From Candidatus Bathyarchaeota archaeon (GTDB lineage: Archaea; Thermoproteota; Bathyarchaeia; Bathyarchaeales; Bathycorpusculaceae): a stretch of DNA of 64,000 bases. The notes beneath the pieces are model-generated. The model was not told where the DNA came from, ran no database searches, and saw only the letters and a program-made list of their open reading frames with translations. Within the stretch, counting starts at the first letter, position 1, and each line of letters starts with the position of its first letter. This document shows, in pieces, positions 55,149 through 63,191 of this stretch. Both the position numbers and the translations under genes were made by a program. Location: contig PLTA01000039.1 of the NCBI GenBank assembly GCA_003164295.1, positions 245,535 to 309,534 of the forward strand, in the 5' to 3' direction.

Positions 55149-58013
55149 ATGAAAAATAATCGAAATAAAACTATTGCTATTGCAATTGCTATTCTTTTGA
55201 CTATTTCAATGGCAGCTTCTACAGTTCTTATGCCAAAAGTTAGCGCGCACTATCCCGGATACCAGATTCCAACGTATGCTTACATTGACGTTAATCCTAA
55301 CCCAATAGGTCTCGGTCAAACTGCCACGGTTTTCATGTGGCTCAATCAGATTTTCGGAATTGGATACGACACAACCAGCTATGCACTGTTATCAAATAAC
55401 TACAGATTCCACAATTATAATCTCACTATTACAACTCCTGACGGAAATAATACAACGACAATTTTTGATATTGTCCAAGATACTACGTCAAATCAGATAA
55501 CATCTTACACCCCCACTCAAGTCGGCACATACACGTTTACCTTTAGCTTTCCAGGACAAGCCTACGCTCAATACCCAGGACAGTACAATCCAAACAGCAT
55601 ACTTGTAAACGATACCTATCTGCCAAGCAGTGCAACAACAACACTTACTGTTCAATCAGAACCAATTACATCTGCTGTAGGTAGCTCACCATTGCCATCC
55701 GCTTACTGGACACGTCCAATCTACGGTGAAAATCCTTATTGGTACGCGATTTCCTCAAACTGGTTGGGCGCAGGCTCAGCGGTTAACCCTGCAGTAGGTT
55801 CAGGCGCAGTCTCTGCTTTCTCTACTGGTCCACCACAAAACTCGTGGGGAGCAATTTTAAGTAGAAATCCAGGTGACGCCATAGGATCACTGACTAGCCA
55901 CGTAATGTGGACTAAGCCCATTCAAAGTGGCGGAGTCGTCGGAGGCAACGAGTACTATGCTGGCGGTGGATATCCAGGAAACGGTCAAGGTGTCGGTTAC
56001 TACGAAGGCACTGCATACGAGCAACGATACATTAATCCGATAATAATGGACGGTATACTCTACTACATGGCACCATTAGGATTCGATGCTCCAAGTTATG
56101 GACCACTAGTTGCCCTTAATCTGCAAAGTGGGCAAGTAGTTTGGACCAGCAATACATTGCCAGCGCCATCATTCGGCTACATATACAACCTCTGGGACCC
56201 TGACGAACACGGAACTTTCCCACCAATACTCATTTGCCCGAACGGAGCCACATGGGAAATGGTCGATGGATTCACTGGAACCGTACTGTTTAACGTGACT
56301 GGTGTTCCATCAGGCTATGTTGCAGCAGGCCCATCAGGCGAACAACTGCGATATGTTTTGCAAAACAAAGGTACAACCGCAAATCCCAACTGGTACTTGG
56401 CAGAATGGAATTCATCACGACTTTGGCAATACGACATTAACCCATTCACAGGCTCAGGAAGTCTTTCACCAGCAATTATCAATGCATCCAACGCAGCATT
56501 AGTTACAACATTCCCAGCTTCCAATCAAGCAGCAGTTCAACCCTCGATCACTGTCCAAGCAAACATAGGATTCAATACTACAATAATCGACCCAATCCTG
56601 AAAGGTGTATTAAACTCTACTCAGTACCCATCAGAATGCACTTACGACTGGAACATTTCAATGCCCGCTCTGAACAACCCTGGCGGACCAACACCATCAG
56701 TAATTGCAGGAATGTACAACAACGTTTTGCTTACCTTGAACGGAACTCTACCCGCATCACCAAGCAGCTTTAACGGAGTAGGCAGCTATACACCTTACAC
56801 CTACATGGCATTCAACCTCAACCCATCCGATGGCCAAATCGGTTCATTCAAATGGGTAAACACACTGCAGCCAGTACCAAACAACGTCACCGTTTACTAC
56901 GCTGGAGTCGATCCGACAACTAACGTCTTCGTAGAAGAAAACTATGAAACCTTGAATTGGGTTGGATACAGCCTGTTAACAGGACAAAAGATATGGGGTC
57001 CAACTCCAGCTATGCAGTCGCTTGACTACTATGGCCAAACCGCGCCAAACGAGTTTGCCGGTCAACTTGCCTTCGGTAACCTATACACCAGCGCATACGG
57101 CGGAACAGTATACTGCTACAATGATTCAACTGGACAGCTGCAATGGACATACGGAAACGGTGGAGCAGGTAACAGCACTCTCGCAGGATTGAACACACCT
57201 TACGGCGATTATCCAACATTCATCCAAGCAATTGGCAGCAACGGCGTGATTTACTTAATTACAACTGAGCATACCGTAATCGACCCGATCTACCAAGGAG
57301 CATTAGCACGAGCCATCAACGCCACAACAGGCGCAGAAATCTGGACAATTTCAGACTACACTAGCGAATTCACACAAATGAGCTACGCTATTGCAGACGG
57401 ATTCAACACTTGGTTCAACGGTTATGACGGACAAATCTACACTGTAGGCAGAGGACCAAGCCAAACGATAGTCACAGCACCAGCTGAAGGTTTAGCTTCC
57501 GGACAGAGCGTTGTAATACGTGGTACAGTCACGGACATTTCCGCTGGCACACAACAGACTCAACAGAAAGCAGACTTCCCCAACGGCGTTCCAGTATCAT
57601 CAGACGCAAGTATGTCCGCATGGATGGGCTATGTCTATCAGCAACAACCAATGCCAACAAACTTCACAGGTGTTCCAGTGACGATCAGTGTGACAGATTC
57701 AAACGACAACACCAGAGCCATCGGCACCACAACAACTAGCGCAAACGGCGCCTACAGTCTAACATGGACCCCTGACATCGCAGGCAACTACACAGTAACC
57801 GCAAACTTCGCGGGCACCGCAGGTTACTGGCCATCAACAGCACAAACCAGCTTTAACGTCATGGAAGCTTCGGCAACACCTGTATCGACAACTTCAGTAC
57901 CTTCAGGTCTCGCATCCACACAAACCGTGGAGTACGGAATAGCAGCGATAATAATCGTGATGGTTATAATCGGCATTATGCTAGCAGTGCTCATGCTGAG
58001 AAAGCGACCATAA
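55149..58013 (+). CDS. Large surface protein, PQQ-like beta-propeller plus Ig-like domain, C-terminal anchor
   Basis: ATG 55149 has AAGGAG 11 bp upstream and is followed at once by a signal peptide (TIAIAIAILLTISMAAS). The 954-residue product is a paralogue of 37539-40427. Shared blocks include WTRPIYGENPYWY, LEWT/LQWTYGNGGAGNST, RAINAT..G.E.WT.SDYT and AWMGYVYQQQP.PTNFTGVPV. It ends in one membrane helix and RKRP. The propeller suggests binding of sugars, metals or proteins at the cell surface. It lies between the two direct repeats of the putative element, on the strand opposite to the integrase remnant. Confidence 0.86.
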   Translation: MKNNRNKTIAIAIAILLTISMAASTVLMPKVSAHYPGYQIPTYAYIDVNPNPIGLGQTATVFMWLNQIFGIGYDTTSYALLSNNYRFHNYNLTITTPDGNNTTTIFDIVQDTTSNQITSYTPTQVGTYTFTFSFPGQAYAQYPGQYNPNSILVNDTYLPSSATTTLTVQSEPITSAVGSSPLPSAYWTRPIYGENPYWYAISSNWLGAGSAVNPAVGSGAVSAFSTGPPQNSWGAILSRNPGDAIGSLTSHVMWTKPIQSGGVVGGNEYYAGGGYPGNGQGVGYYEGTAYEQRYINPIIMDGILYYMAPLGFDAPSYGPLVALNLQSGQVVWTSNTLPAPSFGYIYNLWDPDEHGTFPPILICPNGATWEMVDGFTGTVLFNVTGVPSGYVAAGPSGEQLRYVLQNKGTTANPNWYLAEWNSSRLWQYDINPFTGSGSLSPAIINASNAALVTTFPASNQAAVQPSITVQANIGFNTTIIDPILKGVLNSTQYPSECTYDWNISMPALNNPGGPTPSVIAGMYNNVLLTLNGTLPASPSSFNGVGSYTPYTYMAFNLNPSDGQIGSFKWVNTLQPVPNNVTVYYAGVDPTTNVFVEENYETLNWVGYSLLTGQKIWGPTPAMQSLDYYGQTAPNEFAGQLAFGNLYTSAYGGTVYCYNDSTGQLQWTYGNGGAGNSTLAGLNTPYGDYPTFIQAIGSNGVIYLITTEHTVIDPIYQGALARAINATTGAEIWTISDYTSEFTQMSYAIADGFNTWFNGYDGQIYTVGRGPSQTIVTAPAEGLASGQSVVIRGTVTDISAGTQQTQQKADFPNGVPVSSDASMSAWMGYVYQQQPMPTNFTGVPVTISVTDSNDNTRAIGTTTTSANGAYSLTWTPDIAGNYTVTANFAGTAGYWPSTAQTSFNVMEASATPVSTTSVPSGLASTQTVEYGIAAIIIVMVIIGIMLAVLMLRKRP

Positions 58014-58104
58014 ATTAAAGAAGTCAAATAAAATCTTTCCTTTTTTTTGTTTGAATGAATAAGTTGAGACTGAGTGGCCTCTGATTAGTTCAAGATGCTA
58101 TTAG

Positions 58105-58248
58105 TCATAGTTTTGTGAGGAGCGTTTTTGCATTTTCGTTCTTTCTCCTATTTGTCCAGAGCCCCAGCAAACCGCGTTCGCCATCCTTACAGTTTCTTTG
58201 GCTGCCGCAATCTGGGCAGTTAGGTTTGGATTTGCCCCTCGAGAACAT
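58105..58248 (-). pseudogene. Zinc-ribbon fragment, possibly integrase or transposase N-terminus
   Basis: A 47-codon frame contains NCPDCGSQRNCKDGERG, a CxxC knuckle followed by KDG that resembles the N-terminal zinc ribbon of some archaeal integrases and transposases. The rest of the frame is not recognisable. It is on the same strand as the recombinase remnant at 54452-54889 and upstream of it. It could be the other end of the same gene, split by the surface-protein segment. Weak evidence. Confidence 0.35.
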
Positions 58249-58314
58249 ACTTGAGTAGCTGCAATCAAGTGCGTTCAAAAAAAAGGTTGCGCGGGAGAAA
58301 TCGCCACTCTAACC

Positions 58315-58336
58315 TTATAGAAGCCATAAAAGACTA
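58315..58336 (+). repeat. Right direct repeat (attR candidate)
   Basis: A second copy of the UPF0147 gene end. In frame it reads L-I-E-A-I-K-D-stop, as the true gene reads F-I-E-A-I-K-D-stop, with synonymous third-base changes. No further UPF0147 similarity lies upstream, so it is a short att-like copy and not a gene duplication. Confidence 0.62.
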
Positions 58337-58386
58337 ATAGCTTTCAACAACTTGGTTTTATCTAATTGTTCTTTACAAAATTTCTT

Positions 58387-58878
58387 TTACTCTTTCTTTT
58401 CGGTGCTCAATTGTTTAGCTAATTTCTTTGACTCCTTGTAAGCGCGAGCACAATGTACGCAGCAGAACGCAGTTTCTTTACCCATGATGACTTCTCGGTA
58501 GGCACCTTCATAGACTTTGCATCCGCAGTGGGCGCAAATGTAAAGGCTTGGTTCAATTGCGATTGATAATAGTTCAGCAAATCGTTTGAAGAGGTCGGTA
58601 CATAATTCTCTTCCAGATTGTGTTAGCTCGAAAACTTTTTTTTCTTTTTCGCCCACTGGCTTTTTTGTGTGTGTAACTAAGCCTTTTTCCTCCAGTTGTT
58701 GAAGGAAAGGGTAGACTAAGCTTGGGCTTACTTCTTTTTTGACTCTTTTTTTGAATCTGCTAATGATGCTGTAGCCGTATGCTGGTCCTTCATAAAGAAT
58801 GGTGAGTATGTAGAAACGTGAGAAATCAGAAATTAAATCATCAATGTTTTCGCGTTCTGTATCAGCCATTTTCTTCAT
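58387..58878 (-). CDS. PadR-type regulator with C-terminal TRASH-like metal domain
   Basis: Residues about 15-100 are a PadR winged helix (FYILTILYEGPAYGYSIISR, then SLVYPFLQQLEEKGLV). Residues about 113-150 carry ICAHCGCKVYEG with FCCVHCARAYKE, a TRASH/YHS-like Cys pattern that binds heavy metals or zinc. The fusion suggests a metal-sensing repressor. Its target may be itself or the divergent flavoprotein gene at 59031. The start is ATG 58878, or ATG 58866 three codons in. Confidence 0.85.
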   Translation of the reverse strand: MKKMADTERENIDDLISDFSRFYILTILYEGPAYGYSIISRFKKRVKKEVSPSLVYPFLQQLEEKGLVTHTKKPVGEKEKKVFELTQSGRELCTDLFKRFAELLSIAIEPSLYICAHCGCKVYEGAYREVIMGKETAFCCVHCARAYKESKKLAKQLSTEKKE

Positions 58879-59030
58879 GTTTAATGTCTATATTATTGAT
58901 TATAAATGTTTTTTAGATATATCTTAGAAATACCTACGCAATAAAACAAAAATAACAACCATTATTCTTTGCACCAACAAATATATGCTACCTGTTGCAT
59001 CTAATTCTGGGCTCCAAAGAGGCAGTACCT

Positions 59031-60413
59031 ATGAAATACGACGTAATAATCGTGGGTGCAGGACCAGCAGGCATCTTCTCAGCACTTGAATTAACAGAAA
59101 AAACCAACCTTAACGTTCTGATAGTGGACAGAGGACCAGATATTGATAAACGTAAATGTCCATCGAGCCGAGGGTTCGAATGTGTCCATTGTGAACCCTG
59201 CTCAGTTCTTTCAGGCTGGGGTGGAGCAGGCGCTTATAGTGATGGAAAACTAACTTTATCAACCGAAGTTGGCGGTTGGCTAAACCAATACGTTTCAACC
59301 AAAGAACTTCAAGCTTTGGTAAAATATGTGGACAGCATCTACATCAAATTCGGGGCAAGCGACAAGGTTTATGGAGGAGACAATGAAAAAGTAGATGAAA
59401 TTGAACGTGCTGCCTCACTTGCCGGTTTAAAGCTAATCAAGCAAGAAGTTCGTCATATGGGTACAGACAAATGCCTAGAAACTCTTCATATGATGCGCAA
59501 AGAACTTGAAGGTAAAATCACGTTTATACCCAAAACAGATGTTAAAGGGCTTATCACAGAAAACCACACAGTTCAGGGGATTGAAACTGTTAATGGCGAA
59601 AAATTTCTGGGTAAATACGTTATAATTGCTCCCGGCAGAAGCGGAGCGGAATGGTTGCAAACAGAGGCTCAAGTCCGAGGATTAAAAACCATAAACAACC
59701 CCGTTGACATTGGTGTGCGCGTTGAAGTTTTGGCTTCAGTTATGGAGAATCTTACCAAAGTACTTTATGAACCAAAACTGGTTTATTTCTCTCGCCAGTT
59801 TGATGACCAAATACGCACTTTCTGTGTTTCACCTTACGGCGAAGTTACTACTGAATCATACGATGGTGTTTTAACAGTTAACGGAGGAAGCCATGCTGAA
59901 ACAAAAACCGATAATACAAACTTCGCAATTCTTGTCAGCACCTCTTTTACTGAACCATTCAAAGAACCTATTGCTTATGGCAAATATGTTGCTAGGCTTT
60001 CGAACCTCTTAAGCGGCGGCGTAATGGTTCAACGATTAGGCGATTTGGTTGCTGGGCGACGTTCAACTCCTGAACGTATTGCAAGAAGCGTCGTTGTGCC
60101 AACCCTTAAGAATGCTACTCCAGGAGACTTGAGTTTCGTTTTGCCTTACCGTTACTTAGCAGATATACGTGAAATGCTTCAAGCTTTAGATGTGATAGCG
60201 CCAGGAGTTCACTCAAGAGACACACTACTCTATGGCATAGAAGTCAAATTTTACTCTTCACACCTACAACTAAACAATGCCCTAGAAACTAAAATCCAAA
60301 ACCTATTCACTATAGGCGACGGCGCAGGAGTCACACGCGGTTTAATTCAAGCATCAGCTTCAGGCGTCATAGTTGCAAGGGAAATTTTGAAACGCGAACA
60401 CTTGAAGGCTTAA
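59031..60413 (+). CDS. NAD(P)/FAD-dependent oxidoreductase (COG2509-like)
   Basis: ATG 59031 puts the FAD-binding fold at the N-terminus (YDVIIVGAGPAGIFSALEL). A Cys-rich stretch CVHCEPCSVLSGWGGAGAYSDGK follows near residue 50, and the C-terminal FAD motif LFTIGDGAGVTRG is near 430. It resembles uncharacterised FAD-dependent dehydrogenases. A TATA-like AAATATATG lies about 45 bp upstream. The zinc-ribbon gene begins 2 bp after its stop, so it probably heads the operon 59031-63117. Confidence 0.88.
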   Translation: MKYDVIIVGAGPAGIFSALELTEKTNLNVLIVDRGPDIDKRKCPSSRGFECVHCEPCSVLSGWGGAGAYSDGKLTLSTEVGGWLNQYVSTKELQALVKYVDSIYIKFGASDKVYGGDNEKVDEIERAASLAGLKLIKQEVRHMGTDKCLETLHMMRKELEGKITFIPKTDVKGLITENHTVQGIETVNGEKFLGKYVIIAPGRSGAEWLQTEAQVRGLKTINNPVDIGVRVEVLASVMENLTKVLYEPKLVYFSRQFDDQIRTFCVSPYGEVTTESYDGVLTVNGGSHAETKTDNTNFAILVSTSFTEPFKEPIAYGKYVARLSNLLSGGVMVQRLGDLVAGRRSTPERIARSVVVPTLKNATPGDLSFVLPYRYLADIREMLQALDVIAPGVHSRDTLLYGIEVKFYSSHLQLNNALETKIQNLFTIGDGAGVTRGLIQASASGVIVAREILKREHLKA

Positions 60414-60415
60414 AC

Positions 60416-61162
60416 ATGACCACCGTGGCTCAAGAGATCAAGTGTAGCCACTGCGGCGCTCCTGTTGAGTTTAAACCAGGCGAAATAGTTGCTACGTGCA
60501 AATACTGTGGTTTCACTACTGTTATTGAGACGGGGCAAGCGTTCACATTTGAGCATTCGCTTATTCTAAACAGGTTTGACCCAAAAAGCATCGATAATCC
60601 AATTCATGCTTGGCTGAGTGGCGGTTTCCTAAAACCAGGCGATCTCGCAAAGAAATCAAAGCTTGTTGAACGCGACTTAGTCTACTTGCCATTCTGGTTA
60701 GTCTCAGTTGAAGCCAAAAGCACTTACAAAGGCATATTCGAACGTATAGCTCCAGCCATAGTTAAAGAAGGCACAATCTCCAAAGAATACGATTGGCTAG
60801 TTTTGGCGCGGCAGGCTTCCATTTTTCCCACACATGAATATCTTGTTCCTTTGGAAGGGAAAATCCCTTTTGACTTCCGCAAAATTGAAGGCTTCGCCAA
60901 ACTACTGAACAGTGAAATCGATCGTGAAGCTGCCTTGGAAATGGCCAAGCAACAAATCGAGGACCACCATCGCTTCCTTCTCCAGCAAGATGTGGATAAA
61001 ATAGTTGAGATAAAAACGGAGGTCAACGCCAAAGCGGAGGTCTATCTACATGCTCCCATTTGGTTTATAAAATACGAATACAAAGGTAAAGTATACCAGT
61101 TGATAATCGAAGGAACCGGCGGAACAGCTCTTACAGGCGACATCCCACCTTCAAGATTCTAA
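60416..61162 (+). CDS. Zinc-ribbon protein of the SPFH operon (hypothetical)
   Basis: The N-terminal zinc ribbon is CSHCGAPVEFKPGEIVATCKYC. The body (about residues 60-248) is a soluble alpha/beta region with the repeated feature LVYLPFWLVSVEAK and APIWFIKYEYKGK, possibly two copies of one module. No named family is recognised. It starts 2 bp after the flavoprotein gene and lies 76 bp before the coiled-coil gene. Confidence 0.78.
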   Translation: MTTVAQEIKCSHCGAPVEFKPGEIVATCKYCGFTTVIETGQAFTFEHSLILNRFDPKSIDNPIHAWLSGGFLKPGDLAKKSKLVERDLVYLPFWLVSVEAKSTYKGIFERIAPAIVKEGTISKEYDWLVLARQASIFPTHEYLVPLEGKIPFDFRKIEGFAKLLNSEIDREAALEMAKQQIEDHHRFLLQQDVDKIVEIKTEVNAKAEVYLHAPIWFIKYEYKGKVYQLIIEGTGGTALTGDIPPSRF

Positions 61163-61238
61163 GCTTCATTTGCCTTAACAAACTTTAAAAGCGACCTTTT
61201 ATTATCAACGAATAATAAAAAAAGGCGGATAGGTAAAA

Positions 61239-61775
61239 ATGAGCGATAAAAACGATGTAACTTCAAACGTTCAGAGCCAAATGAACCTTCCTGAGAAGAT
61301 AGCTTCTTTTATTCCAGGTTTCCGCGGCTACAAAGAAAAGGAATTACGCCGCGAAAGCGACAGGTTAATCAGAAATCATCTTTACATGAAACTAACTATT
61401 GAAAAGAACGATTTAAGAGACATTGAGCAGAAACTAGCTGACCGCCGCTACTTCGACGTCCTAACAGACATGGATCGCTTGGTAGCTAAAATGGATCGTG
61501 TTGTTGAGAAAGTTAATCACGCATCATACGGATATAGTGGGTTCTTTGACGCTGTGAAAGTCAAAGAAGGAAATCTTGACCATATGATAGCTTTCGATAG
61601 CAAGCTTATAGACGGAATAACCGCGTTGGCTACCGAAATCGACGGTTTAAAATCAGATTTAGCTAGTGGCGCAACAACGAACCTGAAAACTAGGATTCAG
61701 AGTGTAACTGACAAGCTTGAAAGTTTAGAAAACACATTTGATCAAAGAAATGAAGTTATTATGGAAGTGAGTTAA
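61239..61775 (+). CDS. Helical coiled-coil protein of the SPFH operon
   Basis: The 178 residues are nearly all helical. FIPGFRGYKEKELRRESDRL near the start is conserved-looking, and two long heptad stretches follow (about 45-95 and 130-175). It is a partner candidate for the SPFH protein whose ATG begins 2 bp after its stop. Similar small helical proteins accompany COG4260 SPFH genes in bacteria. Function unknown. Confidence 0.75.
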   Translation: MSDKNDVTSNVQSQMNLPEKIASFIPGFRGYKEKELRRESDRLIRNHLYMKLTIEKNDLRDIEQKLADRRYFDVLTDMDRLVAKMDRVVEKVNHASYGYSGFFDAVKVKEGNLDHMIAFDSKLIDGITALATEIDGLKSDLASGATTNLKTRIQSVTDKLESLENTFDQRNEVIMEVS

Positions 61776-61777
61776 AA

Positions 61778-62761
61778 ATGCCACAAGTAATAGAATGGGT
61801 AAATGCAGGTCCAGACGCCATAATTTACAAGTATCCAGTCGAAGATATTACGTGGGGAGCTCAACTCGTTGTGCACGAGTACGAGATGGCTGTTTTCTTC
61901 CGAGACGGCAAAGCCTACGACGTTTTTGGCGCTGGAAGACACACGTTAACAACGTTGAATCTGCCTCTGCTTACAAGTTTGCTGACGCGTATTGCAGGGT
62001 TCGGTTCCAACAAGCCATTTAAAGCGATGGTAATCTACATTGCCACTAAAGTTTTCAACGGCAAATGGGGAACAAGCGCACAAACAACAGAATTGGCTCC
62101 TCTCAAAGTATTCGGTCAATTCCTATTCAAGATCGAAGATGCAACCCTATTTGTTAATGAAGTCGTCGGCGGACAAAATGCTTACACAACAGAAGACGTT
62201 AACAACTTTTTGCGTGGCTTCTTGAACGAAAAGATAATCTCAGAACTTTCACACTACGATTTGGTTACTGTCTTCACAAGGCTCCAAGAAACATCTGTAA
62301 TCGTTAAAAACTCGGTCTTAGATTACTTCAAACGTTTGGGTATAGAACTAACAGATTTACGTTTTGAAGGCATTGATACCACACCTGAATACCGTGAACG
62401 GTTATTCTGGCTTAAAACTGGAAGCACACCAGCAGACACAGTTCTACGAATGGAAACAGTGAAAAGTGCTGCAGCTTCGCTAGGCGCATCAGGCGGTGGC
62501 GGCGCAGGATTAGGCACAGGTATGGTGCTTATTCCGCAAATTATGAATTCAGCAGGTCAAGTACAGGCGCAAGCTCCAACCGCAGCCCTAGTAATTTGCC
62601 CCAAATGCGGAGCACATGTTCCAGCTACGTCAAAATTCTGTCCTGAATGCGGAACAAATCTTACTCCTCCATCTGCTGCAACAATAAAATGTCCCAAGTG
62701 CGGTCACGATATCCCTGCAGGTTCCAAATTCTGCCCAGAATGCGGTGCAACAATAGCGTAG
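61778..62761 (+). CDS. SPFH/band-7 protein (COG4260/YdjI-like) with double zinc ribbon
   Basis: Residues about 5-235 form the SPFH domain (EDITWGAQLVVHEYEMAVFF, then GAGRHTLTTLNLPLL). A Gly/Ala linker leads to two zinc ribbons (CPKCGAHVPATSKFCPECG and CPKCGHDIPAGSKFCPECG). SPFH proteins scaffold membranes. The YdjI-like branch lacks an N-terminal membrane helix, as here, so recruitment probably needs a partner such as the gene at 62773. The operon context supports a membrane-associated complex. Confidence 0.88.
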   Translation: MPQVIEWVNAGPDAIIYKYPVEDITWGAQLVVHEYEMAVFFRDGKAYDVFGAGRHTLTTLNLPLLTSLLTRIAGFGSNKPFKAMVIYIATKVFNGKWGTSAQTTELAPLKVFGQFLFKIEDATLFVNEVVGGQNAYTTEDVNNFLRGFLNEKIISELSHYDLVTVFTRLQETSVIVKNSVLDYFKRLGIELTDLRFEGIDTTPEYRERLFWLKTGSTPADTVLRMETVKSAAASLGASGGGGAGLGTGMVLIPQIMNSAGQVQAQAPTAALVICPKCGAHVPATSKFCPECGTNLTPPSAATIKCPKCGHDIPAGSKFCPECGATIA

Positions 62762-62772
62762 AAGGCTTATCA

Positions 62773-63117
62773 ATGTCTGAAAGTAGAAGACAACTGCTGA
62801 CAATCGGCGTTTTCTTCATAATCATAGTCGTTGGCATTCTGCTCTATCCAGCCAATGTAACTCATAACTGGTGGAACATCCTACAGTTAATCATCGTTCT
62901 CTTCGGAGTGTGGATGCTGATTCTTGCAGGTATTAGCGCTATGAGTCCACAAAAATATGAGCGCTCGCCGTATAGCACCGTTCAAATGGGCGTGCTTCTC
63001 ATGGCTTTGGGTGCAGCGTGGTTCCTGTTTGGTTACAGCTGGATTTACTCGGTAGCCCTGCTGTTGCTTGCGCTTGGAGTCATAGCTATCACTTCAGCAA
63101 TGCGACGAAAGAAATAG
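62773..63117 (+). CDS. Small membrane protein of the SPFH operon (114 aa)
   Basis: ATG 62773 is chosen since the longer frame overlaps the SPFH gene in another register. Four membrane helices are predicted (about residues 10-26, 36-54, 68-85, 88-105), with a basic RRKK end. It lies 11 bp after the SPFH gene and may be its membrane anchor. Confidence 0.75.
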   Translation: MSESRRQLLTIGVFFIIIVVGILLYPANVTHNWWNILQLIIVLFGVWMLILAGISAMSPQKYERSPYSTVQMGVLLMALGAAWFLFGYSWIYSVALLLLALGVIAITSAMRRKK

Positions 63118-63191
63118 CTCGCAAGAGTCTTTTTTGGCTCTAAACATTTTTCTATTCCAATGTACAGTCATGTTTCTGAAGGCTCAATGTT

